Below, in pieces: positions 35,870 to 47,600 of a stretch of DNA of 64,000 nucleotides (the stretch's first letter is position 1; every line of letters starts with the position of its first letter). Under the pieces are notes generated by a model. That model was not told where the DNA came from. It searched no databases and saw only the letters and a program-made list of their open reading frames with translations. Origin of the DNA: Megalonaias nervosa (lineage: Eukaryota; Mollusca; Bivalvia; Unionida; Unionidae); NCBI GenBank assembly GCA_016617855.1, contig JAECUM010009376.1:48875-112874 (forward strand), in the 5' to 3' direction. The translations under genes were made by a program, and so were the position numbers.

Positions 35870-37010
35870 TGAATAATGTCAAGAATCATCAGGTTAATAT
35901 TTCTGTCAAGTCATAAGGATATGTCATGCCTAGGTGAAGAAAAAGATTGAAAAATATGTAAAGTTTTATATTGCACAATTTGTTGAAATGTAATGGACAA
36001 CATAAACTTTAAAGTGAAACCAACCCCAAAAAGCCATCTGTAACTGATGAAATTATGGAACAGGTAATTGATGAAACTGTGGAATAGAGTAAGCATGTGT
36101 ATTATTCATACTGACCAACTAAAATGTTTGAAAATAATGTCCCATATTTGCAAGTCCTACCTTTATTTCTGTGTTAAATCCAGGGACTCAAGGTATGGCA
36201 TCTGATTTGTAATCCATGGATTGTGCATTCAGCACCTGCCTAGGCCAGGCTGGGTGAGTTGTTTTTGTGTGTGTGTATATGTTATGCAAACAATGGGTAT
36301 TAATGCACATGTGTGTGTATATTATTAATATCAGGGTGTGTAGGTATGTTCTTTTGTGTGTGTCTATGTATGTGTGTGAACAAAAGAGTCAATGAAATTG
36401 TGAGAAATGTAAAAAGTGTCATGAGTTTAACCTACTAAGAAGGCTTTCTCAATATGCTGCCAATATTTGACTTTATCGCATCATTGGTAATACACAACAA
36501 CCATTGAGTTATTGCCACTTTATTATGGGGCTACAAATATTATTTTTTTTAATTTATCAAGTTTAGTATATCTTAAACATGGATACAATCTGTAGAACTA
36601 AGTTTATAAACCCTTATGAAAGTTTTAATGAAGGTCTAAAATTTACATTAGATTCCTGGGTAGGGCAAAGGGTACATATCTTCTTCACATGAATGATGTC
36701 AAATCTGACTTACCATAGATTTTATTCTTTGTCCTAAATAAAATGATGAAAAAAACGTGTTTTGTAGCACAACCAAGAGTTTTTGACTACTCATTTTCAT
36801 GAAATTATGTGGGACAATGTTTTCCTAAAACTTACAAAAATGCATTTTTAACATTGCACCCACCCACTGATTTTGTTTGGACGAAACATTCCAAGTAGCA
36901 TATAAAAAAAACAGTTCAGATTTGATTTTTATAATTCTTGGATGCATCTACAATGGCAACTTCTTTGATTTAGATGGAAATGCTGACACTTCATGCTTCA
37001 TATCCTAGAT
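35870..37010. other. 5' flank of the zinc-ribbon gene, mostly non-coding
   Basis: No gene was recognised apart from the tRNA-like segment and TG-rich tract described separately. No clear TATA box could be assigned to the minus-strand gene. Confidence 0.4.
36178..36243 (+). repeat. Degenerate tRNA-Thr-like SINE head
   Basis: GGCATCTGATTTGTAATCC...GGATTGTGCATTCAGCACC matches the D-stem-to-T-arm layout of a tRNA-Thr with anticodon TGT, with a mutated B box (GCATTCAGCAC). The acceptor stem is not paired and a TG-rich tract (36263-36375) follows, so it is a SINE or tRNA relic, not a functional tRNA. Confidence 0.45.
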
Positions 37011-37011
37011 A

Positions 37012-37272
37012 GTGCTAAAACAAATCCGATATCACGACGCCCAGGGCCCCTCTAATTTCAAACTGGACCCTTCATGTATTATAAGCGAGGTGTACATCAG
37101 GCTTCGGGAATCCAATTTGCCTCAGAAAAACTGCGATCGCGGAAACACGGATATTGACTTTCAAGATTTTGAGACTAGGAAATTATTAATATTTATCCCA
37201 ACTCTTACCCTTGTGAAGATCATTTACTTAAAGCAACAAGTGATAACTTTTTCAGAATTACAGAATATATGA
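37012..37272 (+). other. Open stretch of unknown nature
   Basis: An 86-codon frame with fairly even composition, more GC-rich than its flanks (37015-37160). No family was recognised. It could be an exon of a plus-strand gene, perhaps one leading to the 40 kb PHD-OTU fossil, but splice sites are not convincing. Confidence 0.15.
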
Positions 37273-37338
37273 AAATGAATTAATTTTCCACCTTGATCAA
37301 AAATTTACAAAACGCGATTGCCATTTTCGTTAAAGCTG

Positions 37339-37390
<52 letters not shown>
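37339..37390. repeat. (TA)n microsatellite
   Basis: About 26 TA units directly next to the fold-back repeat. Confidence 0.97.
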
Positions 37391-37393
<3 letters not shown>

Positions 37394-37395
37394 AC

Positions 37396-37500
37396 GGGCT
37401 CGTATTGTTGCTTGCAATCTACCTGTCATAACAAGCACTATACAGCAGTTACTGTATAGTGCATGTATGACAAGTAAATTGTAAGCAACGATACGAGCCC
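37396..37500. repeat. Fold-back (hairpin) repeat with ~48-bp arms
   Basis: The left arm starts GGGCTCGTATTGTTGCTT. The right arm ends AAGCAACGATACGAGCCC, and the arms meet around CTATACAG-CAGTTA-CTGTATAG. The arms are about 88-90% complementary with no internal sequence beyond ~8 bp. This is the form of a fold-back MITE. The flanking (TA)n may be its target. Confidence 0.9.
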
Positions 37501-37528
37501 CTGTGTATCTGGTAAAATAATTTTCGGA

Positions 37529-37738
37529 GTGTTCTCTTCTTTTTACAGCTGTCACAGAGAGTCAACTGATCTACTTACAAAAGCACCGATGAAACGCAAT
37601 GCTGTTGATGGCGGAAAAACCAAAGTACAAATGGAGGTAGTTTTTTCATGGAAATCCAACCACACAATGTTGAAACCGAAAGTAGATGATACTAAGCGAC
37701 ATCCTGTGGCGGGAAATGGTATACGATTCGTGGGATAG
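37529..37738 (+). other. Open stretch of unknown nature
   Basis: A 69-codon frame with coding-like composition (rich in K, D, V, N) after a pyrimidine-rich TTCTTTTTACAG that could be an acceptor at about 37548. No family was recognised and it ends without a clear donor. Confidence 0.18.
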
Positions 37739-37789
37739 TGCTAAAGTGCATAAAGAACTTCATATCGCGAGAAGAAAAAATAAGTGAGA

Positions 37790-38062
37790 AAACTATTTCT
37801 TTATCAAATTCAATATTTTTTCAAATGAAAGATAGTAACAAAGAAACGTTGACTAATGCATTTACAACATGATTTTCGTAATATTTTGGTCACAATACCA
37901 ATCAGTACAAAAAGCGGTATGCAAAATGACTTGCAAAAAGAAGAAATCAGTGCGACGAGAATTCATTTTCTTTTATTTCTTTATCAAATTCAATAATTTT
38001 TTAAAATGAAAGATAATGACAAAATACAACGACAAATGCTTTTAGAACATACGTTTTCATAA
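37790..38062. repeat. Two ~90-bp direct repeats, 180 bp apart
   Basis: TTTCTTTATCAAATTCAATA...AATGAAAGATA at 37796 recurs at 37977 with about 80% identity over ~88 bp, including the trailing CATTT(A/T)..ACAT..TTTTC block. Confidence 0.85.
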
Positions 38063-40030
38063 CAGGGTAATATATCCAAGTAACTGATTCACAAGATCTT
38101 AAAGAGGGGAAATAATAATAATAATACAATAATAATAACAATGAAAATACTGCTACTTATGTAAACAGTAAATTGCTCAAGTATCATATTGAACAATTTT
38201 AATGTTTGTAATGGGGATTTTGTGACAAAAATTGACAGTTTTATTTCGCTTTGTTCTGTAGTGACTAACATGGATAAAACAAGTTTGTCTTCTCATAACG
38301 GCTATAAGGTTTCTTTATTAAATTCGGCTGTCTTTTGATGGGCTGAGAAAACATAAAACAATGTCACTAGCATAGATTTGTCTGCTCGAATGACCCAGCA
38401 GATGCGTTAATTTCCTTTTTTTTTTTTTTTGTTTTTTTTTTTTTTGTTTTTTTCCCACGAGCCTTTGATAGAGTTAGGCCAATGTTGAACAACGAAACAA
38501 CAATATCCTCCTATCATTTCGATATGAAAATGGCTAAAAGTACGCGTGTGTTGTTTGTTGGTAAAATTTGAAGAACTGATAGTATCTTCTGTGATGTAAG
38601 CGTAATTTGTTGATCGGAATTCCGTAAACTGTGTTGCATTTATTTTTCCGTTTTTGCATATATTTTTTATCCCGCTTTTTGTATCGACATAAGTTGAAAA
38701 CATGTAGGGTAATTACAATTTTTATCTCAATGAAATATTCCGATTCCTTGCGCTGCCGCTTTGATGTAATGCATCAGTCTGAAGTTTTGGAGATACTATA
38801 TTTTTCTTAAAACGTCTGTTAGCGAGTAGCTCTAAATTTTAATGCTCCCCTTTGGGAAAAACTGTAACTTCTGTGTTTGTCTTTTTGAAAAACTTCCTAT
38901 GAAATATTATATTGTAATAAATTTGGGATATGCGCCATTTGTATATGCCTCTCCACTTTAAGGATTTATTAGATTTTTTTGATTACTTGTTTGATTATCG
39001 GAAGTCGGTGTTGGGGAAATATTCCTCAGCACGAGTAATTATCCAGTTACTAGAAGCGAATGTCATAGAGTGCAGTATAATGAGAGTTCGTGATGGAATG
39101 GTTTAGTTTCGTAGTGCATTCAGGTCAGAGCCGCATAAATGGCCTTTAATCAAGTAGTTTCTATTAAAATCTAATTGTGTTGATTGATTGTGTGTCTCCT
39201 TGAGAAGTATTTATGACAGAGCTGATAATCTGTGTATTGGACTAACTAAGAAGTGATTGTTCCATTATCTGGAGACGCCTTTTATTTTTACTATGATGGT
39301 AAATATGGTGCAGAGTTACAGGCAAAATGAGGCGCAAAATCATGATTTGACTGACCTAGGGGTAGAGTAAGAAAAATAGTTCCCAGTATTTGGTGTTTTA
39401 GCTGTTTTCATATATTCATAGCGTGAAGTACTGGCGTTACGTTAAGGAAATGTAATAAGGAGAAACCATACAGTTGTGAGGTTGGCATGCAATTGTGAAT
39501 TATGATGAAAGTGCGTGGTTGTGATATTTGTGGCTCCTCACTGATTAGAGGAAATTTATTTATTTTCTGGGCGCGTTGGAATTTCCAGTGGACAACGGTT
39601 GTTGTCCAGAAGAACTTGGAAATGAGGGGAAAACAAGTGACTTCTAACAGGATTCACGCCAGGGTTTGATTCGCCCGGCAAAGAGACCCTTTTAGTTTAT
39701 TGCAATATTGTTTAATTTCTTTTGCAAATATTATTAGTTTTAAAATAGTTTTGTTAAAATAACAATCCATTGAATGAAGTACCTATTTATACGGGGGCCC
39801 AACGGTTTAAGTGGTCCGTTTTTCTTCTTTTGTATTTGTGGGTGCGGTCCAGAAATGGACTGGGAATTTTTTTAAATTATTGCATCTTGGGCTTTTCATT
39901 AGTCCTCTTATCATGTTATTTTGATGTATATGAATGGTAAAATATTCAAATGGGTGCATATTACTGACGACCCGCTTAAATTTATTTATATATTATCATT
40001 TTCAATTTAAGTCATTTTAGACTTGTTGGT
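38063..40030. other. Non-coding stretch
   Basis: No gene was recognised. It includes a long T-rich run at 38417-38452. Composition from 39000 to 39700 is less AT-rich, without a frame that can be assigned. Confidence 0.45.
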
Positions 40031-40039
40031 CTACAAATG

Positions 40040-42330
40040 TGATGGAATTGATGCCGTCAGCTCCTAGGCCTGGCATAGTGTTACAGCAGAATACCTTTGT
40101 CTGCATTGCCGTAGTAACGAAGATGGCTCATTTGACTATTTGATGGGCATGGAGAGACTGAAGAAAGTTTGTGAACAAATAAGATGCTTGAAGAATCTGC
40201 CTTAATACTTAAAAAGGTTTTGTTAGAAGTTGTAAAGCGAGAGTCGTACTTTCGTCGGTTTTGTTAAAGTTACAACGGTTAGCTGCATTATCTTCGATTT
40301 TGTAGACGTTGTGACAATTTAATAGTAATTGCTTGATTTTTGACGCGTGAATTCAAAAATATTGAAGTCCGCACAGCACAGTTTTTCTTATTATCTTATA
40401 AAGGACCTTTAACGTAAACATTTCAGTTGATTTAAGAATTTCTCGAATATTTGATTTATAAACATTTACAATTTTATTTGTAGGCCGGAAACCAATGCTT
40501 CAAGAAACTGAAAGCAGTAGCCGAAAGGGAGAATATCTTCATAAAAATGGTACCGGCTGAGAATACGTTGCATAGCAATTACGGCAATCTGAAATAAGAT
40601 GAAACTGCCAACAATATCCTAGCACACCTTCATGCAAGTGACATGGTTGTTTTAAATACTAAACTTGATGGGGACTGTCTCTTTAATGTTGTTTTACTTT
40701 ACCTGAAGAGAGACGAGTCATTGAGAACAGAATTACGGTACTGACTTTGTATTGAAATGGCTAAAATGGTGCTCAGATTAAACTGTAAAGACAGTACACC
40801 AGGTTAGAATTGCTTTCACCTGAATTGAAAAAAATTGAATTGTTGACTGTTCTAAACAAGGAAATTGGTCTTCTGTAATGAGGCTTATTGTTCTTTCCAA
40901 CTGATTGAATTACGGATTAATCAAAGTGTCCAAGCGTTAACGGGACTAAACATTATGTATTTTAAGTGCATGAGCAAGACCTTCCAACCTCCCTTTTCCT
41001 ACCATGAAAAAGGATCAATGACGATAATGTGGACCAACACAGGGGAACCGGACCGTGAAAATTTCAATTCATGGAGGAAACCCAAGTGGTAATGGATCCT
41101 AACTCATTTTGTGCCCCTGGTAGCCTTGACAAGGCAAAGTGTTGCTGATGGAATACGGTCAAGAAAACAAATGTAATGGAAACTGAACCATTAGCTGTCA
41201 ATCAAGGAAGTAATTTTTCAACTATCATAGAAAAATCAGCTGATGAACTTCAATTCACAGGGAAACCCAAGTTAGAATGGATCCCAAAAAATTGTTTACC
41301 GCTGGTAGCCTTGCCAAGTCAAAGTGTTGTTGATGTAAGCTACATGAATACAGACACGAAAACAAATGTAATGGAAGCTTAACCATTCACTCTTAATCAA
41401 GGAGCCAATCTTCAACTATCATAGAAGAGTCAGTTGATAAATATACATCACCTTTGTCTACAACTGAGATACATATAGACTCTTTATTGCAAGAAGAGAC
41501 AATGTCAACATATGATGTTGACCGATATCCAAATGAAATTGAAAAAGATAGTTCCATACAATATGTACAAGAAGAGCAAATATTCACTCCGTGACCCCTT
41601 GGAGATGCGTTCATGGACATAAATGACACCTGCGATATTCTTAAAGGTCCCTTCACAGCTTTAATTAAAATACCAACTCATCGAAAGGATGGCTACTATT
41701 TTGTGATTGACAATACAGCCAACGTACAAAGACGCAAAACGGGAAACTTTCAGAAATTTGGGACAATCGCGAAGCAAGGAACCATGGCTCTACTCCCGTA
41801 AACATCTTCCTGGAGAAAAATGGAAAGATGATTTTTGTTCTCAAACGAAACGATCTATACTGCATGCAAAAGGAAAGAAGGGTTTTATTCCTATGGAACC
41901 ACAGCCTCTTGCAAGTGAGGTCACAATACGGATTTATCAATCTTGGAAGGTTCCTCCAGCTGGAAAGGAAAAATTTAAAAGGAGAATTACATGGGTTGAA
42001 AGTTGCTCCACTTCCCTGGGACTCTCTCAAGACACAGGCATTGCAGAATACATAGGCACATTTCCGCCTAGACAATGTCTTGGGGGTACTATAAAGAATG
42101 CAAACAACAGCAGCTACATTTGGATGAAACCGGCGGTGCGAACGGAATTAACAGAAAAACTAAAACAACAACCATTAATGGTAGTGGAAAGGTCAATGAA
42201 TAGAGACATTAATAATGGATATGAAAAGCAACACAATCGAAGACAATTGACACGTATGAAATACTTTATCAATAAACGTGAAAAGAAACCTAATGAAAAA
42301 TCGAATGTCCTGGACCCGGTTTTTTTTTCT
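40040..42330 (+). pseudogene. PHD-OTU 'vertnin-like' gene fossil
   Basis: 40040-40190: CDG...WHSVTAEYLCLHC, a PHD-type zinc-finger end, followed by a conserved 'DYL.GMERLKK' tail. After an intron-like gap with a TTTATTTGTAG acceptor at 40483, an OTU-protease-type block follows (LHASDMVVLNTKLDGDCLFNVV, with D and C of the catalytic motif, near 40640-40690). Then come MTIMWTNTG and THFVPLV, and at 41640-42320 KDGYYFVIDN, KGFIPMEPQPLASEV, FKRRITW and IAEYIGTFP. This order matches an OTU/'vertnin-like' family expanded in molluscs and cnidarians, in which a MULE-like transposase-type domain often comes next. Here homology stops at ~42315 before that domain. Several in-frame stops, frameshifts and a 186-bp duplication make it a pseudogene. 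Confidence 0.75.
41064..41440 (+). repeat. 186-bp tandem duplication in the OTU fossil
   Basis: TCAATTCA(T/C)...GGAAACCCAAGT...GGATCC...CTGGTAGCCTTG and AAAACAAATGTAATGGAA...AACTATCATAGAA appear twice, starting at 41064 and 41250, about 80% alike. Confidence 0.88.
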
Positions 42331-43480
42331 TCATTTGTTTACACCATTTCTTTGCTTTTTTTGTTGCATTGTTTCGGCTGATAGAAAAGGCCAAAAATCC
42401 TGTTTCAATACACTTTTGGACAACATTATCCTTTTTACCCTAAAATCTGAACTTTGTACTAAATTTCAGTGGTATAATTAACGCCCATATGCTCATGCAT
42501 TGAGGGAAAGGGTTGGGGATTGAAGAAAAGGACCCCTAACCTCCATTTTTGTGCATAGGGGTCGGGGAGGAGTCCAGAATAGTAATGCCTCTGCCGAATT
42601 TCACAACTTATTAACTATCCTTCTTACAATCTGACTAAAAATTCACATTGCAAAGCTTTTCGTCTTTATTTATAACTTTTAATGTTTAAATTTTAACTGT
42701 TTTTCTAAATTATGAGAGTTAGTGGCCTGCTGTTTTTATGAAAAGGTTACTGAAACCCTAGGCCAGTGAACATCATATTTTATTTTGAAAACCCCAAGCG
42801 ATTGGTCGTCAATTTTGTCTTGTACTCGAGCTCTCCGCTGGTTATCACACTTATAATTCAAAAAATCCAATGATCATCAGTGTTTTACTGAAAATCCTAC
42901 TCAGACTGCAAAGATTATGAAAAGCTACGTCTACTCTGTGCAGTGGTGGCCCTAGAATAGCTGCCAGCAACTGGCGCCCAATGCAAACCATGTACTAAAT
43001 AGTCCGAAATGAGTCAAAATTACTATTGTGTAGAAATTTGTTATATCTGAAAATGAAATGTGGCCTGTCCCCTCATGGGTGGAATGTGACTTTTTATCCT
43101 ATGTACTGTCCATTGTGATAGGCTTTAGGTACTGAGGTTTGCATTTTGCAATCAATTTTTGTAAACAAACAAAACATTCGTTGCTTTCAAAATATTATTA
43201 AATTGTGGAGGCAACTTAAACTGGTAAGAATAGCATAATAATAGAAGGGTAAAGACCGATACAATATTCTAACCATAAAGTCTGGTTGATAAAACAGTCT
43301 ACTTACACATTACACACGCAAGGTAACAAAAAGAAAGATTGTGTCAGAAGTGAAAATAGGTAACAGAACTCTTAAGCCTAGAATGTGGAACTATTTGAAT
43401 GAAATTGAAACCAGAAAATGGTAAGACATTTTACGAAAATGTTCTTTTCGTAAACTCTTAGCAATGCTCTATTCCATGGT
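42331..43480. other. Non-coding stretch
   Basis: No gene was recognised after the OTU fossil; its expected transposase-like domain is not present here in any frame I could follow. Confidence 0.45.
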
Positions 43481-43484
43481 CGGA

Positions 43485-43486
<2 letters not shown>

Positions 43487-43538
<52 letters not shown>

Positions 43539-44180
43539 TTCAGTCTCTCTTAAAGGAATTCAGTCTCTCTTAAAGGAGGTGTCACTCATAACTGTAAATA
43601 CGGCTACATCGTTTGGGGAAGCTTGGCAATGCGGAGGTACGGGATACTGTAAAAAAGATAGACAAAGCTTCTCTGATTCTTGGACGAACGAACTAATTTA
43701 ACACAGGCATCGCTGCGCTATTTATACTGATTTAAGCATGTTCCTGGCCAAACTTGGTAAAGCGCTCGGGCCTATGTGTGCCCGTCTCAAATCAGAAGGA
43801 GGCTCCTGTCTATCCTAATGGAAGCGAGTGTGTTCGTTACGTCATAATCCGCCTCATCAGCAATTTATTCGTCTCAGGAAAACGGTTGAATCATAACTTA
43901 GTCAGAGAAGAATGTTAAAAATCTTGCCACGACGTACTGTTTTGCTGACTTGGCATACGAAAACAAATGTATAATACGGGAGGGGGTATTTGCACTTGCT
44001 TGTAAAGGGCGCAATCTTATTAAAATGGTATATAATTGTAATACGGAAATAAATAATATTACTCTCAATATATTTTAACGTAAATTACTTTCAATATAAT
44101 TTAATGACAAAATTCCTTTTTTATACAATTTAGAGAGAGTTTCAATGTTATTATTTTTACTCAAAAATTCTGTCCTAATA
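43487..44180. repeat. Dispersed repeat family 2, copy 1, with (GA)n
   Basis: It starts with a (GA)n run (43487-43535) and a perfect 21-bp tandem pair (GGAATTCAGTCTCTCTTAAA, 43536-43576). After that it aligns with 56200-57442: GTGTCAC.CATAAC, ATACGGCTACATC, GGACGAACGAACT, a TTTATACTG TATA-like site, CTATCCTAATGGAAGCGA, TACGTCATAATCCGCC and the end ATTCTGTCCTAATA. About 80% identical overall. No coding sequence. It could be an LTR or a non-autonomous transposon; the boundaries are not sharp. Confidence 0.85.
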
Positions 44181-44580
44181 GATACATTACTAAAGCCTCT
44201 TTGTGGATATAATAGATCGTATCACAGAGTTATAGAAATAAGATAAGACAAGATTTATTCATAGTCGGCATGAATTAAAACAACAATTCAATATAAGCTC
44301 TAACGATATTTTTACCGACATGACATGCAAAACGAATGAAGACATGCAGTCAAATGTGCTTTACAAGACACACAAACACAGCATAATAAAAAGACTGAAT
44401 GGAACAAATACAAGGCGCAAAAAAATTAGATATAAGCAAGCAAAGGATATTTAAAAAGCAGTAATTAAAAGTTAATTTAGCATTTAGGTAACTAAAACAC
44501 CATAGGTTAGGACCTAAAGGATGCAAAAAAAAAAAAAAAAAAAAATTAAAAGGATCTAGCTAACTTAAACTTATAGGTGA
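44181..44580. other. Non-coding stretch
   Basis: Contains an A20-type run near 44527-44546 and otherwise unassigned sequence. The patch from 44241 (AAGATAAGACAAGATTTATT) may be the 3' end of another retroposon. Confidence 0.35.
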
Positions 44581-44585
44581 CCGCT

Positions 44586-44757
44586 CCGGTGGCCTAAGTG
44601 CTTAGAGCGTCCGCCTCATGATAATGTGACTGTTGGGACATGATGCTACATGTCTGCGGTATAATACCCCAGTGCTGGACATCACTATAAACTGCTACAC
44701 TGCAGACATCGCAGTGATATGACTAGAAAATTGTTAAAGCTACGTTAAACATCCAAA

Positions 44758-44800
<43 letters not shown>
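44586..44800 (+). mobile_element. Second, decayed tRNA-type SINE with (CA)n tail
   Basis: GGTGGCCTAAGTGCTTAGAGCGTCC is an A-box-like tRNA head. The B box region (GCGGTATAATACCCC) is mutated. The body ends AAGCTACGTTAAACATCCAAATCA, resembling the GCGTTAAAC end of the 22.7 kb SINE, and is followed by (CA)n to 44800. Confidence 0.6.
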
Positions 44801-44804
<4 letters not shown>

Positions 44805-44868
44805 TTTACAAAACGTGTTGATTTTGCTTCTTTCTGTTACTTAGTTCAGTACCACAGAGTCATGACAG
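44805..44868 (+). mobile_element. LTR family 1 fragment (copy 5)
   Basis: TTTACAAAACGTGTTGATTTTGC followed by TTCTTTCTGTTACTTAGTT matches the end of the fragment at 30310-30374 and the reverse complement of the solo LTR starts. Confidence 0.6.
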
Positions 44869-44875
44869 AGGAAAT

Positions 44876-44878
<3 letters not shown>

Positions 44879-44936
<58 letters not shown>
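44879..44936. repeat. (TA)n microsatellite
   Basis: About 29 TA units. Confidence 0.97.
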
Positions 44937-44939
<3 letters not shown>

Positions 44940-45500
44940 TGAACTGGATTTTTAAAAAAGCCTACCGTAATGTACAAAATAGTGACAATAAATGGGTTTT
45001 TGTATGCAATAGAATCTATTATAAACCCACACAGAGATCATCCGTATCAACTCCAAAAATATAACCTTGATAACTATAAGCATTGGTGTATTACATACCA
45101 AATAATTATACAACCTGTAAAATCATCTGAAAATGAATTTAAGAAATCTGTCTATGAACTAAACTAAAAAGAATAACAACATGCAGAAATGCAGTCACGT
45201 AGATAAGCTAATAATATTTTATAAATCCAAGATAATTATTATTACTGTCGAATAAACAATTTAGCAATACTGGTAACAACTCGAATAAAAAAGGAGATTG
45301 AAACAAAAACTTTTGTTTGAAGTACTTTAATTTTGTTCATTCTAAATCAACAATTACAAGAAAACAAAAGATTATGCAAAGAAGCATCTAACACACGAGA
45401 CATAATGCCATAAAATTTCAATCGACGGCTTGCACGTGCATGGTAAAATTTAGAGTCCAAGTCTAAAGTTCCGTCACAGAAAGCAACATGTTTCATTAAG
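44940..45500. other. Non-coding stretch
   Basis: No gene was recognised. Composition starts to change near 45420, where the decayed Polinton may begin. Confidence 0.4.
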
Positions 45501-45529
45501 ACTTATGAGAATCATTATTAGAGACACTG

Positions 45530-45768
45530 AAACGACAATGCCAAGCTAAATATAACGAATAACGATCGTTTGAGAAAATCCATTACACCAGACAGTTTAA
45601 AATCTCCACTATGGATCGAATTGTGTACACATACAGAATTAACTTCTAATTTATTGAAAAAAATCCAACAATCGAATGAGGAGTTTAACATCGTTGATGG
45701 AAAAGCGACTCTTCAAATTACTCATTTCTCAACTCCAAAAGGCAGCAGACGACGTGAAATGACATGTT
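45530..45768 (+). pseudogene. Polinton conserved gene, decayed copy
   Basis: It carries TLKRQCQ, then, after frameshifts, a TELTSNLLKKI block and FNIVDGKATLQI. All three have clear counterparts in the same order in the minus-strand gene at 59561-60083 (ELKRQCQ, AELTSSKLL, FDITDGKVTI). The N-terminal half is not recognisable. This homology is what ties the two Polinton remnants together. Confidence 0.8.
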
Positions 45769-46534
45769 GAGAATTAAGTGTGCATTATTTTGCTTTACAA
45801 ACATTACGTAACTTTCGTTTATTATTTCCTAAGTTTGTTTACAACACGTTAAAATTGGTTTCTTGTTGATATCACGTGACTATTGTACCTCTGATATCAT
45901 GAACATGTAGGTTGCGAGATCTGGGTAGTCATGTGACTAGCAATGTAAATGACGAGTTCCAGATAAATTTCATCAACGCTGTAGTTTTGTCTCGTCTGCA
46001 TTCGTAAATTAAAGTCTCTGGTAACGCTGTAGGCGAACACGAAACCAGAGCACATTTTTGTTCAGATATAATGTATAATCATTGAAAATACAAAATTTGG
46101 TGACAACAGTAGACCAGCAAGAAGAGGGGTGGTGCAGGAAGTTCATATTCTAACAAGTAGAGGAAGAAAAGTCCCAAGACAAAAACAAACATGTCCTGCA
46201 AGAAAGATAAGCACTGCCGCTAAAACTCGCAAGTATTACGGACAACCTCGCTAGGTGACGATTTCTCCTATCAACTTTTCAACTTCTTATTCATCTTCTT
46301 CGTTCATGATGATGCCCACCAAACTGACCTAGGACCAGTGTTGCCCAGTTTCATAAAAAAAACTGCAACCCGTTTGTACAACAAAAACAAACTACTTCTC
46401 CGTCGGTAACGTCTTCTGTTCTAGCTGCTGCTGCAGCCCCAAAGAGTGGCCTCTCCTACGACAAAAATGCAAGACCGAATACGCATCTAACAAAGTTTAA
46501 TGGAATTTTCCAAAGAAGAACTGCAAGAGTCAGT

Positions 46535-47085
46535 TGAGTGGTGCCGATAGTTAAAGTGGTATGAGTTGCAGACAACCAGTGGATGCGAATTCCATTATAG
46601 GAAATTGCTGGATAAGGTTCTCTTCGGCATTTTACTCCTCAGACCAAGATGGCATCAAGTTTACACCCTCGTAATCAACAAAAGAAATTTGTCAAAAAAG
46701 GGAAAATGGTCCCCCTCCTCGTTTTGCTAAACAGTGGGATATTCGTTTCATTATTGAAAAAATCCAATGTTTAATGGATTTGTCCAAACAACTGGCAAGA
46801 TTTAGACCGTTTAAAACACCTTATCGTCGAGTGGTGCCCACTATGGTACAACGTCCCGACCATAAATGAAGACGAATTTCAGTATAGGAAAGGAAGATGC
46901 GATGGATACCATACATTTCAAGTTTGTAATCTCCTGAAAACAAAGTCATAAGTTCACCCCAGTGTCCAAAGAAATCTTCTTCCAAACAATGGAAAATGAG
47001 ACGCCCTCCTTGTTTTGCCAAACATTGGTATATTTTGTCAGTACTGACCAAATCCAATGCTCCGATAAGAAAACAAATAAATCAA
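46535..47085 (+). repeat. Ancient ~290-bp tandem duplication
   Basis: GAGTGGTGCC at 46535 and 46829, and GGAAAATG(G/A)...CC(C/T)CCT.(C/G)TTTTGC.AA(A)CA(G/T)TGG(G/T)AT at 46701 and 46991, keep a constant offset of ~290 bp. In translation the two units share VEWC..WY, EF.YRK and PP.FAK.W. It is either a protein with two repeats or a duplicated gene segment in the Polinton remnant. Confidence 0.7.
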
Positions 47086-47369
47086 AATGCACCAAAAGAA
47101 ATACTTGTTACCGAATATGACTGTTGTTTGAACGATATGATAGGAACGGTGTCCTTGACCAAGATACAGCAACAGAGACTATATAAATATTATCACCTTC
47201 TTCGCCAAGAAGGTGAAAATGAAATTGTACATCAGTCAAAAGAAACAAATGCTCGTTCAAAGAGGAAAAGTTATACTCATGCTGATAGACCGTATTAAAA
47301 GTGGATGCTTTTTTGTTAGGATTGATTCATGAAACGACAGAGTTTCTGAAAATGCATTACACTTGTACC

Positions 47370-47600
47370 CATGGATCTTATAGAAGCACGAAACGTAAAT
47401 TTAGTTCCTTATAATCGATAAATGGAACTCCATCGTCGGTACGAACAATATACACCCCATTCACCTCCTAATTCTATTCTCACCGAGATATCAGACGTAC
47501 AACATGAATTACAATGGTTGATGGACTGAAAATAATTCTCAGACGCAGAAAAATATCAGTAGTATGAACGGTTATACCAACGAATTCAATTGTTTCTATT
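47370..47600 (+). pseudogene. Polinton-like coiled-coil gene fragment
   Basis: The frame from about 47371 reads with LVPYNR, then LHRRYEQYTP, then ELQWLMD and, after stops, YERLYQRIQLFL. A 'VPxxxYxxL...LDxEMxxIL...DxEKxxxYxxxLQRYL'-type pattern is a frequent Polinton ORF of unknown function. The match is by eye and several in-frame stops interrupt it. Confidence 0.35.

Noticed and set aside
36178..36243. Functional tRNA-Thr gene
   Set aside because: The anticodon-arm pattern is present but the acceptor stem does not pair and the B box is mutated; called a SINE/tRNA relic instead.
40040..42330. Active OTU deubiquitinase gene
   Set aside because: Several in-frame stops, frameshifts and an internal duplication; the catalytic His region is not intact.
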